From assembly GCA_036897095.1 (NCBI GenBank), contig JAYMSP010000532.1, positions 1 to 48,195 on the forward strand: 48,195 nucleotides of DNA, read 5' to 3'. The DNA comes from Plantago elongata. Its lineage: Eukaryota > Streptophyta > Magnoliopsida > Lamiales > Plantaginaceae. Below the pieces are notes generated by a model, which worked only from the letters and a program-made list of their open reading frames with translations, was not told the DNA's origin and did not search any database. Below are positions 25,501 through 35,414 of the stretch, one piece after another (the stretch's first letter is position 1; each line of letters starts with the position of its first letter). The translations under genes and the position numbers were made by a program.

Positions 25501-27691
25501 ATGCAACACAAGCTAAAAATCATAAAAATAGTTGTTAAAACTGTAAGGTACGTACGATTTGTTGTTCAGATATAAGATATTTTTCAAATCTGAACAAATT
25601 TTCGTGAATGATTTCCAAATCTGGCGAGCTAGGTTCTTCGTCGTTTTGGAATTGTAAATTTGAACATTGTAGCAACTGGATCTAAAAGTTTTAAACATCT
25701 GAAAACTGAATCAAGAATCATGAAATACACAAAACACCCATAAAACACACACAAAACTCGGAATATATTGCAAGCACACACAAAAACAAAGAGGTTTTTA
25801 CCTGATTGACGTCCATGGAAACTATTTGATTGAAATCCGGTGGAAACAAGGTAGAAACAGTGAAAATCCGACAAGAAAACGGTAGATCGAAGAGAGAAAC
25901 TCACAAAAAACCACACAAACACATTTTACTATGTGTTTTTTCTTTTCTTTTTTTTTAATTTTCAGCATATTTGAGCTTTATGTATAGGCACCTGATCCGG
26001 TCTGTTTCTCAAAAAAATCGTATATGTTGTTCATTTAACCGGTTTTTATCATTAAAACCAAATTTTTTATATAATAAGGAAGTACTTTTACTATACTTAA
26101 TCATTTTGATTTTGTCATACATTCTAAATAGGGGAAATATCCTCTTAAGTCGGAAAGAATCTGCATCTCTCACATTCATTCTCGAGGAGAAACCAGTAGT
26201 CATCAAAACCTTTGGACTGCATATATCGATAATCGATTTTACACTTTCGAGGATTAATACAGGTTTGGATCCAGCATTATGAGTTTCACTGATAAAGTAT
26301 TTTGACCAAAAAATAACAAAGGTAAAATGATGATTTATCAGGTGAAGACATCCTTTTCCTGGACCTATCCTCAGATCCTGAACTTTTTAATGGTCCGAAG
26401 GGAGATATACAAGTAAGATAGTGAATTCGATTGCTATATCCATCTGAAAATCTCAGTTGGATTGATCTATCATAATTGTGAATGCAGGCAAATACATACA
26501 GAAAAATGAGACTTGCCACTCAGGAAGACTGGGAAGGAAGGTAGACACTTACAATTTGTGTTTCTTGTTGTTGTCAAAGTCGAGGCATCTGTAGGTTATT
26601 TACTTATTTATAATTCACATTAATATATAGTACTAGCCATTAATATATAGTGCTAGTAGAGCATTCTAGAGCAAACTGTCAGAACTGATTTATCAGTTAG
26701 TCTGATCTACTCGAAGAAGAATGAAAATAGCAAAAAGAATATCTAGTAAAGTAAAATACTTGGTTCCGTAATTTTTCCGTCATGAAATTAGCTTTGAATT
26801 TTAAATGAGCCTTCATGGGTAAACACACAAATCAGAGCAATGCAGGAAGCCAAGTAATGGAAAATGCTTTTATTAGTAAAACATCCACAGCAATGAGCTA
26901 CCTAAAGAAAATTGAAAGATGTCACACGGGAAGTCCGGAAAGGGATGTACAATAACTCAGGTACTTATTAACAGTTAAGTGATTTGCTACATGTGACATG
27001 TGTGGATAGTTTGCATATTTTTGCGACTCATGTTGGTCTATCCATGTGTTCTTATCCATGAATTGCATTATCAATGAAAAAGTACTGCTTTTATTAAGCT
27101 TAGTTACTAGTAATCTGTTGTATTTTCCTTTTCGCCCCCTCTTGTGAGAAATAAGCCCCAAATTTGGAAGTTCATGGAGGCAATGGATGATATAGAACTA
27201 GAAACAGCAGTCATTGATGATGATGACTGATTCATTTTGGAAGTTTCACCTAATATAATTTCTAATTCTTACAGCTTCCCGAAGACAAATGTTTTATGGA
27301 TGCAGTACTTGGTTGATATTTTGCTATCAAAAAAATCCTACGTAAGTCTCCTGTCATCTACTTGATGTCTATTCTTGTAAGATCCCCTACCCACGTGTTT
27401 GAAACACTCACCTTATTTTACAAGATTTGCTCAGACTTGATTCTCATTTATGTTCCACTCATCCTGAACTACTAGCTAGCTGTATTTGTTTACTAACCAA
27501 GTTTGCATATATTTTCCATGTTAAACCTTTGAGCAAGCTTGCCTCATAAAACTCTTATCTTTTAGGAGCAAACGACCAAACAGAAGAAAGAATTTCGTTC
27601 TTTCAAGAAGCGGTTAAATGGCTATGGTTCAGCTAAAGAAACATTCATGAAGGATTCTTTCTTTCATGACTTGTTGATTCATGAATGTTGA
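19532..27691 (+). CDS. haspin-type kinase, tandem paralog with shortened N-terminus
   Basis: Tandem duplicate of the preceding haspin gene. Exons: 19532-19547, 19633-19753, 19850-19939, 20414-20456, 20734-20820, 21015-21196, 21648-21771, 21892-22001, 22733-22844, 22978-23070, 23159-23220, 26132-26262, 26342-26412, 26488-26540, 27275-27341, 27566-27691; open throughout, 495 aa. The kinase part keeps the phases and sizes of copy 1: glycine loop VGEGTYGEAF, Lys205, HRDLHWGN with Asp344, IIDFTLSR with Asp382. The N-terminal region differs. The large 551-nt exon of copy 1 is reduced to 182 nt, removing about 123 codons, and an extra 87-nt exon (20734-20820) encodes a basic stretch resembling part of copy 1 exon 4. 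The stop is one codon later (ends HEC instead of HE). Intron 11 grew to 2911 bp by insertion. It looks able to encode an active kinase; whether the large intron is spliced efficiently cannot be told from sequence. Confidence 0.85.
23628..24310. mobile_element. non-autonomous hAT element with 8-bp target-site duplication
   Basis: The element (683 bp) begins TAGGGGTGTA and ends TACACCCTTA, imperfect inverted ends typical of plant hAT transposons. It is flanked by an exact 8-bp duplication GTATAAAG at 23620-23627 and 24311-24318, the size expected for hAT. Near both ends are many copies of GCGGGCGG / GCGGGT-like motifs, which would serve as transposase-binding subterminal repeats. There is no transposase frame, so it would need a partner element. 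It is nested in the older insertion of the same intron. Confidence 0.88.
24656..25740. repeat. degenerate tandem repeats in the intron insertion
   Basis: Units of about 100-130 bp recur, each with the order ACAAGCTAAA, AATAATATTGATGC, TTAAAACTATAAC, CTCTTAAAA, ATATCAATG. A longer block, at about 25230-25400 and again at 25525-25740, shares GTTAAAAC, AAGGTACGTAC, TCTGGCGAGC-like and AATTTGAACATT sequence in the same order. The copies differ by many substitutions, so the array is not recent. Confidence 0.7.
26898..26950 (+). pseudogene. decayed copy of a haspin exon inside intron 14
   Basis: About 53 bp matches the start of the exon at 18198-18250 of copy 1: AGAAAA..TGA.AGATGTCACAC.GGAA followed by a G-rich end. 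It lies 360 bp after the working exon of copy 2 (26488-26540). It reads GATGTCACAC as copy 1 does, whereas the working exon of copy 2 has changed at that spot. It has lost reading frame and clean splice sites, so it is a relic of an internal or additional duplication. Confidence 0.6.
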
Positions 27692-30275
27692 ACCAACACT
27701 TAGACCTTGCCATTCGACAAAGGGCAATTGTAGTTGGTACATATGATCAAAATAGTTGTTAGGTATCAACCTTCTAAATTATCAACCTACTAGTAAATTA
27801 ATGCTCCCTCCTCAGTTCCATTAGAAAGGCACTGTTAAGGTTCTCCATGCCTGTTCTAACGAAACAGTATAACTTATGAATAATTTGTGGTCAAAGATGA
27901 GAATGGAAGCTCGTATTCTACATTTTGATGTGGGATAGAAGTGTATATATTGCAGTCAGTGTACAACAATTAAAGGTATTATCGTAAATTTTCCTTTTAT
28001 GTACAACTGTGCTGTCTTTTGAAGGCTATTCTGGATAATATAGTTAAAAGAAAAATATCTTTTATACTTTGGCAATATGTTTCTTTTACGCGCACCAAGT
28101 GAGTGTTTGCAGTGCATTATCACAAGTTTACGATGAGGATCCTTTTGACATAGAAGTGCTGTTAGTGAAAAGGAAGTGGTTATGAGGCATGAATGATATC
28201 ATTAGTTTGATATTACAGATATGGTTGGTAGAGACTAAAGATTGATATGAGAAACCTAGTCAGATAATATACTTTTCGATTCAATGTGACGAAATTGACA
28301 GGCTCTGAGGGTCCCCTGTCAATTTTATCCGACTAAATGCACACATCTAGGACAATGTATATCAGCAAGAAAAGGTGAAAAAGCAGTTCATGGATCGGGT
28401 TTTCTTGGACTGATATAAAGTAGAGAGCTTTTCAAGGACAACAATTGCTGCTTTAATCTTTATACTAACATGCATGTTCTGAATGTTACACTACTAGCTA
28501 GTGTTCATTTGCTTGCTTCTGGTTCAGATCTGCCCTCATTTTCAAGGGCCAAAATCGAAGGCAGTCGATCTCAGGGACTAGACCATTCATTTTGGATACA
28601 TGTGCATCAAAGTAGTTTTAGGAAGAAACAGGGGATTAAACAGGACATGGAACATGGTAAACCATATAGTGCTACTGCTTTAGGTTTTGGAGTAGTGTTG
28701 GTTAAATGTTAAAGAATGGTATTGGTGTGTGTAACCCACATGGTGTTGAGATAAGAGAAAACTCTTTTCTGCATGCATATGCATCAGGACTCATCACCAC
28801 CTCCTTTGCTTTGCCAAGTCAATTGATAACGTTTGAGGAAGACATCACTACCAGTCTACCACCTCTTCTTTCCCTATATTATATCTGTAGGACGAGAGAT
28901 GTCGGCCGTTGAAATATTACAAACTATTGTAAAATATATCTCTTCATCAATTGTTATCAACGTCATATATTTAATTATAAAAATAAAATCTTTAACTTAA
29001 AATGATATGTATAATATGAATGCCGGCATTATTATATCTTCTGGAGGAATCTCTATAGCTAATAAACATCAAGTGGCAAACTCGACATGAGTTTCACGGT
29101 GGTGATCTCCACTGAAATAATCAATGACATTATAACTTTCGGTACTAACATACTCATTGTAAATGCCCTAAAATCAACGTGGCACCAACCATCGTATAAC
29201 ATATTCGTCATAATAAAAGTCATTGTGACACGAGCCAATCATCTTTAACTAAAATTACCTGACAACGGCTGTTTTGTATGGAAAATTTGGGGATACCTAA
29301 AAGGCTGACACCTCATGATTCAAGTCTAATTTAGCTATAAATACTATGTTTTTAGTAAATAGGTGTATACATGTTAAATTCATGACGCTGTTAAATTCAT
29401 GATGCTTAAAAGCTGAACTATAATATTTAAATTTTATAAGTAATGGTTTATCGTAAAATTTTGCACGGAATTGGATGCATATAGTTTTAGAAAGTGTACA
29501 CGAATGGTTGCATATAGCCGTAGATCAACTTTGTTTGTTGGCCTCATTGTTTTATTAGTGGGACAAATTGGCGGGCATATATCATTTTGATAGAAAAGAT
29601 GCAAACTCTATCCGAAACTTCCGGGCATCATGATAGGAACATATGAATGAAGAGAATATACGATCCTTCCGTCCTGTCTCATAATTGTATTTTCTTCACC
29701 ATAGTACGTTCCGAATTATACTAAAATCGAAATGAAATGATAAATACTTCAACATCCGAACTTACTTGAAACCCGGAACTATTTTAAATAATTTGCTTTT
29801 CATAAAATTTTATTTTGTTGTCATAATATATGAGAAGTTCTGGAAATACCAAAATGTATGAGGAATACTGAAACTTCTCAGTTTTTAAGAATCCGAAACA
29901 TATTACAAAATCGAAATTTTAATTGGTAATTACCTTATTGCTTGCTTTACACCATTGATCTGAGGAAAATGATATACTAATTCAAATTTCATTCTTCATG
30001 ACAAAGTAATCACTTTTCTTTCTTTATCACCAAATCGATCAATATATGACATATTCCCTCTTCTTTTTCACTTTATCCTCCTCTTCTGCTTTATCATCTT
30101 CTGCCTTTTCTGCTGTGTTTGCCTAAATGGCTAACCTTTTTTCTCCATACTCTGCCTCTCTCTTCACACTACTAAATTACTATCCCCCATTTAAATCTTT
30201 ACTGCATCATTCATATTTAAACTCCACTCACCATCTGGATATCCCCTTCAAACATCAACCTAGCTCCACTCAAAA
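27692..30275. other. intergenic region between haspin-2 and the X8 gene
   Basis: No gene can be supported. The frames at 28470-28712 and 28706-28912 have no motif and no homologous look. At 28292-28325 there is a perfect 11-bp inverted repeat (AAATTGACAGG / CCTGTCAATTT) with a 12-nt loop. Around 29665 a CCTTCCGTCC start may be half of an old Stowaway MITE. The last 150 bp before the X8 start are pyrimidine-rich, as expected for a plant leader. Confidence 0.5.
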
Positions 30276-30324
30276 ATGGCTTCTTCATCAGCAAATTCCA
30301 AGATTATGGTCTTCTTGTACATAA
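30127..30324 (+). other. possible upstream ORF in the X8 leader
   Basis: A 65-codon frame starts at 30127 and overlaps the X8 start at 30276 in another frame. If the transcript begins before 30127 this uORF could lower translation of the X8 protein. Its predicted peptide shows no domain. The transcription start is not known, so this is a possibility only. Confidence 0.25.
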
Positions 30325-32485
30325 CTCTACACCTCATTGTCTGCTCTTCTTCTGGTTAGTAATCTCTTCTTCATTTTCTTAAATCTGTTTCAAGTGAATG
30401 ATCAGCTAAGTAGATCTCTTTATGTGTACTTATGTAGTAATCAACATGCTATATTCTATGTTGCCACAAAACACTAAGTAAGCTGCAGCTACAACTTCGA
30501 ATTCAGATAATATTTACGAAGAAAATTCAAATCATGAATACTTTTATCCAGAAGAAATTGTTTCTGAAGCAGAATCATATTTGACCTGAGTTGAGCTGGT
30601 TTCTCATTTTAGAACCAAGAATGATGTATATTGGATTGATTGTCCATTGAGGGTTTCTTTTGCTTGAGCCAATTAGAAATTTAGAACCCCAGTGAGCCGG
30701 TAGCATCAAGTTTCTAACCTGCACACAAATAGAGCTTGTTAGGGACGTAGAATGCTGAATGCTTGCAAGTAATTTGGATTGTGACATCCAAGTCAAAATG
30801 CCTGTAGAACAAGTAAAAAACATGTGAGGTTAAATACCAGGACTAATTTGATACGAGAAATGTGTTTTCACTTCTCTAAGGTTGGGATCACGCTGTTTGA
30901 TCCGGGTTGTTTCATAGCTGATGGGAGTTAGTTTAGGCCTACTTTCTGATTGATGAGCAAGTACTATATAATGCTGATTCAGTCATTGAGATAAGCCAGA
31001 GATGATCTATTCCTAGAGGTCCAGACCTGTTGTTGAAACTTAGATCAACTTATAAATGGACCCATGTTGGCTGCAAATCTTAGATATTTCTGTTCTCTGT
31101 TATAAACTTAGACAGACATAGATAATATTCATCTCAGCAGGCGAATCGAATGCAAGCAGTTAACAATCTTGACATGTTACTTCAACAGTTCAACCTAGCT
31201 CTTTCACACCGAATTAGCTTTCCACTACATTATTCAGATTTATAGTTCATTAGTACAGCAAAATTTATTGAAGTTTACCTTTTCCCTATCCAGTTAAGGA
31301 GATTGAACAGACAGAACTTCAAGGAGATGCAGCAAAAATATACTATTGGTCTCGTAGACAACTCATGATCAGGTCAATTCAGCATCAAGCCTTTGATCCA
31401 GCCGTCACGACGTTGCCCACAACGGTAACCAATCCGGTCACCACTCCATCCACGGTAACCAATCCAGTCACCACTCCAGTCACCACTCCATCCACAGTCA
31501 ATGCTCCACCTGACACCTCAACCCCGACTGTAATAACTGTTCCATCAGGAAATCCAACCACTGGAGTCCCAGTGAATACCCCAACACCAGTTTCCAATCC
31601 AGTAGCCACTCCTGGCACCAACACTCCAGGTGGGACCCAGCCGGTCAGCAATCCAGTGACGACTCCTGCGAGTGGTGTTCCTGTCACCACTCCTGGTGTA
31701 GCACCGCCTGCAACAACGACCAACCCGCCTGCAAGTGGGGGGCAGGGCTGGTGTGTGGCAAAGAGTGGTGTCCCAGAGGCTGCTATGCAGTCGGCACTAG
31801 ACTATGCATGTGGGAACGGTGCGGATTGTTCGGCACTCCAGCAAGGGGCGCCTTGCTATAGTCCCACCACTCTGCAAAACCATGCTTCTTATGCATTCAA
31901 TAGCTATTACCAGAAGAATCCTGTTCAAACCAGTTGCGATTTTGGTGGCGTTGCAACGGTAACATCTACAAATCCAAGTAAGCAATCCATATCAAAAGGT
32001 AATAAATATTGTTTCAAGTTCAAGCATGTACTGAAACTTTTCATGTATACAAAATACAGGCTCTGGCTCTTGTGTTTACACAACATCTTCCGGAACAGCA
32101 TCTCCAGGCATAACTAACCCTACGACTCCAACTCCAAACACAGCATCTACAAATGGAGCAGCACCAACTGGGTAATGAACTAAACTATATTTCATGAATT
32201 CCAATACAAGTACATTCTTGTCATATCCAATTGGATTCGTTTACGTTTTGCAGTTCAGGCACACCTCCAACTGGGTTCAACGGGAGTATTCCTGGTTTCG
32301 GAGGCTCCACTAATCCCACCACAGGAGGCGGCACCATTAACCCTGCATTTGGAGGTGGTTCCACAGGCTTTGCCGACAGCCCACAAGCCGTTTCAACTTC
32401 CATGTCAAGCATGCTGCAACCTTTCATGAACTGCATCGTTATAGTAACATCTATTACCACAGGAAGGATCTTGTTGGACCTTTAG
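30276..32485 (+). CDS. secreted X8-domain (CBM43) protein with Pro/Thr-rich arm
   Basis: Likely a cell-wall or plasmodesmal callose-binding type protein. Exons: 30276-30354, 31294-31977, 32060-32171, 32254-32485; 368 aa. Residues 1-26 form a signal peptide (basic start, then IMVFLYITLHLIVCSS). Residues about 60-175 are a Pro/Thr/Val-rich arm with repeated NPVTTP, probably O-glycosylated. The X8 domain spans about 176-262: it opens GWCVAKSG, continues YACGNGADC, APCY, NSYYQ and SCDFGG, and closes GSCVY; six cysteines are present. A Gly/Thr/Pro-rich tail follows, ending in a hydrophobic stretch (FMNCIVIVTSITTG) that may be a GPI-anchor signal, though it is short. Unlike the beta-1,3-glucanases that carry X8 as an appendix, there is no glycosyl hydrolase domain. 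The join at 30354/31294 rests on splice signals and frame only and is the least sure part. Confidence 0.85.
31420..31500 (+). repeat. coding minisatellite in the X8 arm
   Basis: Direct repeats of about 30 bp built from GGTAACCAATCC, GGTCACCACTCC and ATCCAC encode the VTNPVTTPST repeats. In-frame slippage here would change the length of the arm without breaking the gene. The opposite strand reads open by chance because of this composition. Confidence 0.7.
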
Positions 32486-33949
32486 AGTATGGTTAATGGA
32501 TCAGAACTTCACGGCTTGAGAAGTTTAGCAGTTTTGGGTTGTACAGTTCTTGCAGGAAACATAGTCAAGGATTACCAGTCCCTACAAGTCGCACAGCATG
32601 CCATTTCTTATGGTTGCTTGTTATGCGGAACTTACTAGGTCGTTTGATACAAAAACAACAGAGGCAGAGTGATTACATGGGGGCTTCTTCGTTCCATTGC
32701 TGTTCTTGTAGAGAAAGTTGTACTAAAGTAATAGGTTTACTAGCCCTATTTATGTATTCCCCAGGTGAGGTCATTATAGCTACCCAAATAACCTTATAGT
32801 CTTGTTCTATAATTTTCTGTGTTAGGTATATTCAATTATTCAATATTCCAAGTAACATGTGCCGTTTGCAATATACATTGAACAAAGATTAGTAAGATTG
32901 ATATAACAAATAGCAAAATCATAAGGTACTTGCATCAGAGTGCCTCAGGGCATATATGCCCAGGTATTGAAGGCAATTACTGATCTAGCGCACAATAACA
33001 GAGGCTAAGTTAGTCCCGGATGTTTGATGCTGCAGTTTACATCCAAATTATCATAGATGTGAATGCTTCAAAGTTTCAATCCAAGTTTTCAGCACTTGAG
33101 AAGAAAGGCCCGAAGAAAAATGAACATGTTCTCAGGCAATAACGAGACGAGCAAGTCCTAATCTTTGTACATGCTACAAAGAGGATAATCTACCCCCAAC
33201 CAATACACAAACCAATTCGGAGAGATTCACTAGACCACAAAAACTGGAACACCCACTAGCGCACAAGTGTAGGTGGTAGTTCACCATTCCATTGAGTTCG
33301 ATTCGGATACAGCTATATTGGCTCTATGGAGTTGGATTTACATAGGAGGAAGTACAACTTTATACATCATACTGTCTCAAGTAGTCTTTAATTAAAAACA
33401 GTATCTCACTCTACAGAAGATGTCATTTTGTCCTAATTAAGCACAGCGTAAGACTATAAGAGTAAACTTCAATTTGATAAGCTCCAATTGAATCTATTCA
33501 TCAAACAAATTATTATACACATATGAAACAATACTAATACATACTGAATGATACATATTGACAAAATGCTTATGTATGCCTAGATCAAGTGTTCTGAAAC
33601 TAGCAGATTGACGAAATGCTTATGTAAATCAAGACTTGAAGAGGAATCTTATTACTCACTTTCATGCCTGGAATCTGCTAAAGATACCACCTTTTTGGAA
33701 ATCAGCAACCATATACATCGAATTGAGAGTGCTCAATGGCCAAGAATTTGCAGGTTAAAGCCAATTTAGCTGGTTTCGGTAAGGGGTTATCGATTATCCT
33801 CATTTTAGGTTTATCCCAATAAACTGTAATTCTTTGGGTTTTTATGGTAAAAACTGAAAATGCATAAACTGAAAGGTAAGTTGATGAAAATAGTTAAAGG
33901 AAAAGAAATGGTGAAAGAGAAGAGTGGATGATTTGAATTGATGTAAAGG
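32486..33949. other. X8 3' flank and spacer; probable 3' part of the MIR408 transcript
   Basis: The first 300-400 bp are probably the X8 3' UTR. No gene is supported in the rest. The stretch just below 33950 is likely the downstream part of the minus-strand primary transcript of MIR408; its end is unknown. Small minus-strand frames at 33811-34066 overlap the hairpin and are not believable proteins. Confidence 0.45.
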
Positions 33950-34052
33950 AAGAGGAGAGCCAGGGAAGAGGCAGTGCAGGGAAAGGGTAAAGCCAATCCA
34001 TTGACTGCTCTTCATTCCCTTGCCATGCTCTGACTCGTCCCTGTCTCCCCTT
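33950..34052 (-). ncRNA. MIR408: MIR408 precursor hairpin
   Basis: On the minus strand, positions 33978 to 33958 read TGCACTGCCTCT followed by TCCCTGGCT, identical to the conserved plant miR408-3p. The base before it is C, as in the CTGCACTG form known from rice. The opposite arm at about 34044-34023 reads ACAGGGACGAG then TCAGAGCATGG, which is miR408-5p-like. The arms (GGAGAGCCAGGGAAGAGGC against GGGGAGACAGGGACGAGTC, written on the same strand sense) pair over about 25 bp with few mismatches and continue as GGGAA/TTCCC; the loop is about 30 nt. miR408 is known to lower mRNAs of copper proteins such as plantacyanin and laccases under copper shortage. None of those targets is in this window. 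Confidence 0.95.
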
Positions 34053-34402
34053 TTTATCCCCTGCATTCACTTACCTCGACTTTCGATTGATCGACCACGT
34101 CGTAACTTAACGGGTGAAAACGACTAGGACAGCGAACCCAAGCATATGAGGGGGGTGACCTTCAGATTTGTGGTCAGAGGGGTGAATGTGAATGGTATAA
34201 CTCACTACCTGTCGAAATGGGGAAGTGTTTGTTTTGAAACGAGTAGGGAGACGTGAGACCACACTAGTAAATTTAGTCCCCTGATTATGTATCACATGGG
34301 CTTTTGTGTTCGGGGCCTGGGGGGACTTTGATTGGTGAAAAGTGTGATTTTGCGGAACAGGATTATGTGTGGTTGATGATATTTGGACACATCTTGCTCC
34401 TG

Positions 34403-34617
34403 TATTTATACATCTATTGTTGGATTGGTTTGGTAAGCAGAATCAAGTTCACCAGATGTGGAGAAAATTCGTTAGGACTACTAGTACACAGCCTGGCCCA
34501 AAAAAGCAGTACAAATATTGTGTACTATGTACTACTACAACTACCAACTAGTCTTGCAGTAGCATATTCATGTACTTCGCTTACATTCAGGTTGCGTACT
34601 TGTATGTACTTGTGTAC
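34403..34617 (-). promoter_or_regulatory. MIR408 promoter: TATA box and cluster of eight GTAC copper-response cores
   Basis: On the minus strand TATAAATA lies at 34410-34403, about 350 bp before the hairpin, putting the likely start near 34370. Just upstream of it, GTAC occurs at 34484, 34509, 34522, 34529, 34572, 34596, 34606 and 34614: eight in 134 bp, where about one per 256 bp is expected by chance. GTAC is the core bound by SPL7, the plant copper-shortage regulator that activates MIR408 (established). The link in this genome is inferred from position and density. Confidence 0.75.
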
Positions 34618-34991
34618 AACAATACCACAGACCAACTAATTTGGCAGCTACTCATGATGCGGTGTTACGTATAGAGAGTTTGATACAAATGCTGCGAATA
34701 AAGAGTTTGCGAATAATGCCTGTCCAAATTCCAAGAATCAAATGTTGAAATGCATATCCAAATCAAGATCTAACTTCCAAACCAACATATGTAAACCTCT
34801 CAAGTTGATAACTACTCAGAAAAACAAAAACCTCTGATAACTGAAAGATGAAACTTTTCAGGCAGCTTTAAAAGTACGTTCGATCAATTCTATCTGAAAA
34901 TTAGATTGCAAGACAAAGATCAACAAAACTTAGTAGCTAGTACATTGTTCCTCGAAGACACGGTGGAAATGAAATCGAGACCTGGATTGAT

Positions 34992-35414
34992 CTAGTGCGG
35001 CTGTGGATCATTTGCATAATCGTTGGCTGAAGAATCCGGGTTAGGCCGGTTCAACATTTCTTGGATGCCGAACAGAATTTGCTTGACTGTTATGGATGGC
35101 CTCCAGCCATCTTCTTCACTGAGAATGGACACACAAACCTCACCATTATCGTAGACATTAGGATGGAAGAAATCTTCGGGCAAATAACACACAGGAGGTT
35201 TGGTGGGGTAGTCTTCACTAAACTCCATTGTGAGAGGATAGTAACCACCTTCCCAATCAGTGCCAGGTAAACCAGGTATGGTGCAATGCCATATTAACAG
35301 ATTAATCGACCCATCGGGTTTGGTCTCAGGTTTTGCTGTAAAACCATGTGGATGACTCTTTCGCCACGCCTTTCGCTCCTCTGCCAGGCGCCCTGAAGCT
35401 ACTCCTGGAAACAT
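34992..35414 (-). CDS. SUMO-conjugating enzyme (SCE1/UBC9-like), C-terminally shortened copy
   Basis: E2 enzyme family that takes SUMO from the E1 and passes it to target lysines. Uninterrupted frame of 140 aa; canonical plant SCE1 has about 160. The body aligns throughout: [64 protein letters not shown] with the catalytic Cys in VCVS and the HPN asparagine, then [19 protein letters not shown] and the NRPNPD aspartate. After YAND the protein ends in PQPH, whereas its neighbour continues for about 20 more residues, so an in-frame deletion has removed most of the last helix. The 5' end reads MFPG; the TTTCCAG just before GAGTAGC looks like an intron acceptor, so a true first exon further upstream is possible. 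Intron-free body and tandem copy suggest a retrocopy later duplicated. Activity is uncertain. Confidence 0.82.
   Translation of the reverse strand: MFPGVASGRLAEERKAWRKSHPHGFTAKPETKPDGSINLLIWHCTIPGLPGTDWEGGYYPLTMEFSEDYPTKPPVCYLPEDFFHPNVYDNGEVCVSILSEEDGWRPSITVKQILFGIQEMLNRPNPDSSANDYANDPQPH

Larger units (their letters stand above)
23285..26105. mobile_element. composite insertion in haspin-2 intron 11
   Basis: The matching intron of copy 1 is only 116 bp (17722-17837), while here it is 2911 bp; recognisable intron sequence remains only at the two edges. The inserted DNA is very AT-rich and non-coding. The left part carries TTATGGTTTTAAT / GTTATAGTTTTAAG motifs and the right part the reverse complement CTTAAAACTATAAC many times, so the two halves face each other like the subterminal repeats of a DNA transposon. 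A separate hAT-type MITE is nested in it. Ends are approximate and no target duplication was found for the outer element. Confidence 0.6.

Noticed and set aside
28470..28912. Two overlapping plus-strand frames in the haspin-X8 spacer
   Set aside because: Each is under 85 codons, without motif, signal peptide or plausible splice partners.
31385..31723. 112-codon Gly/Val-rich minus-strand frame
   Set aside because: It is the reverse of the Pro/Thr-rich arm of the X8 protein and is open only because of that composition.
33126..33147. TGTTCTCAGG, resembling part of miR398
   Set aside because: Only about ten bases match, the rest differs, and no pairing arm is found nearby.
33811..34066. Two small minus-strand frames rich in Phe and Leu
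   Set aside because: They run through the MIR408 hairpin and its transcript and have no domain; the RNA explanation is far stronger.
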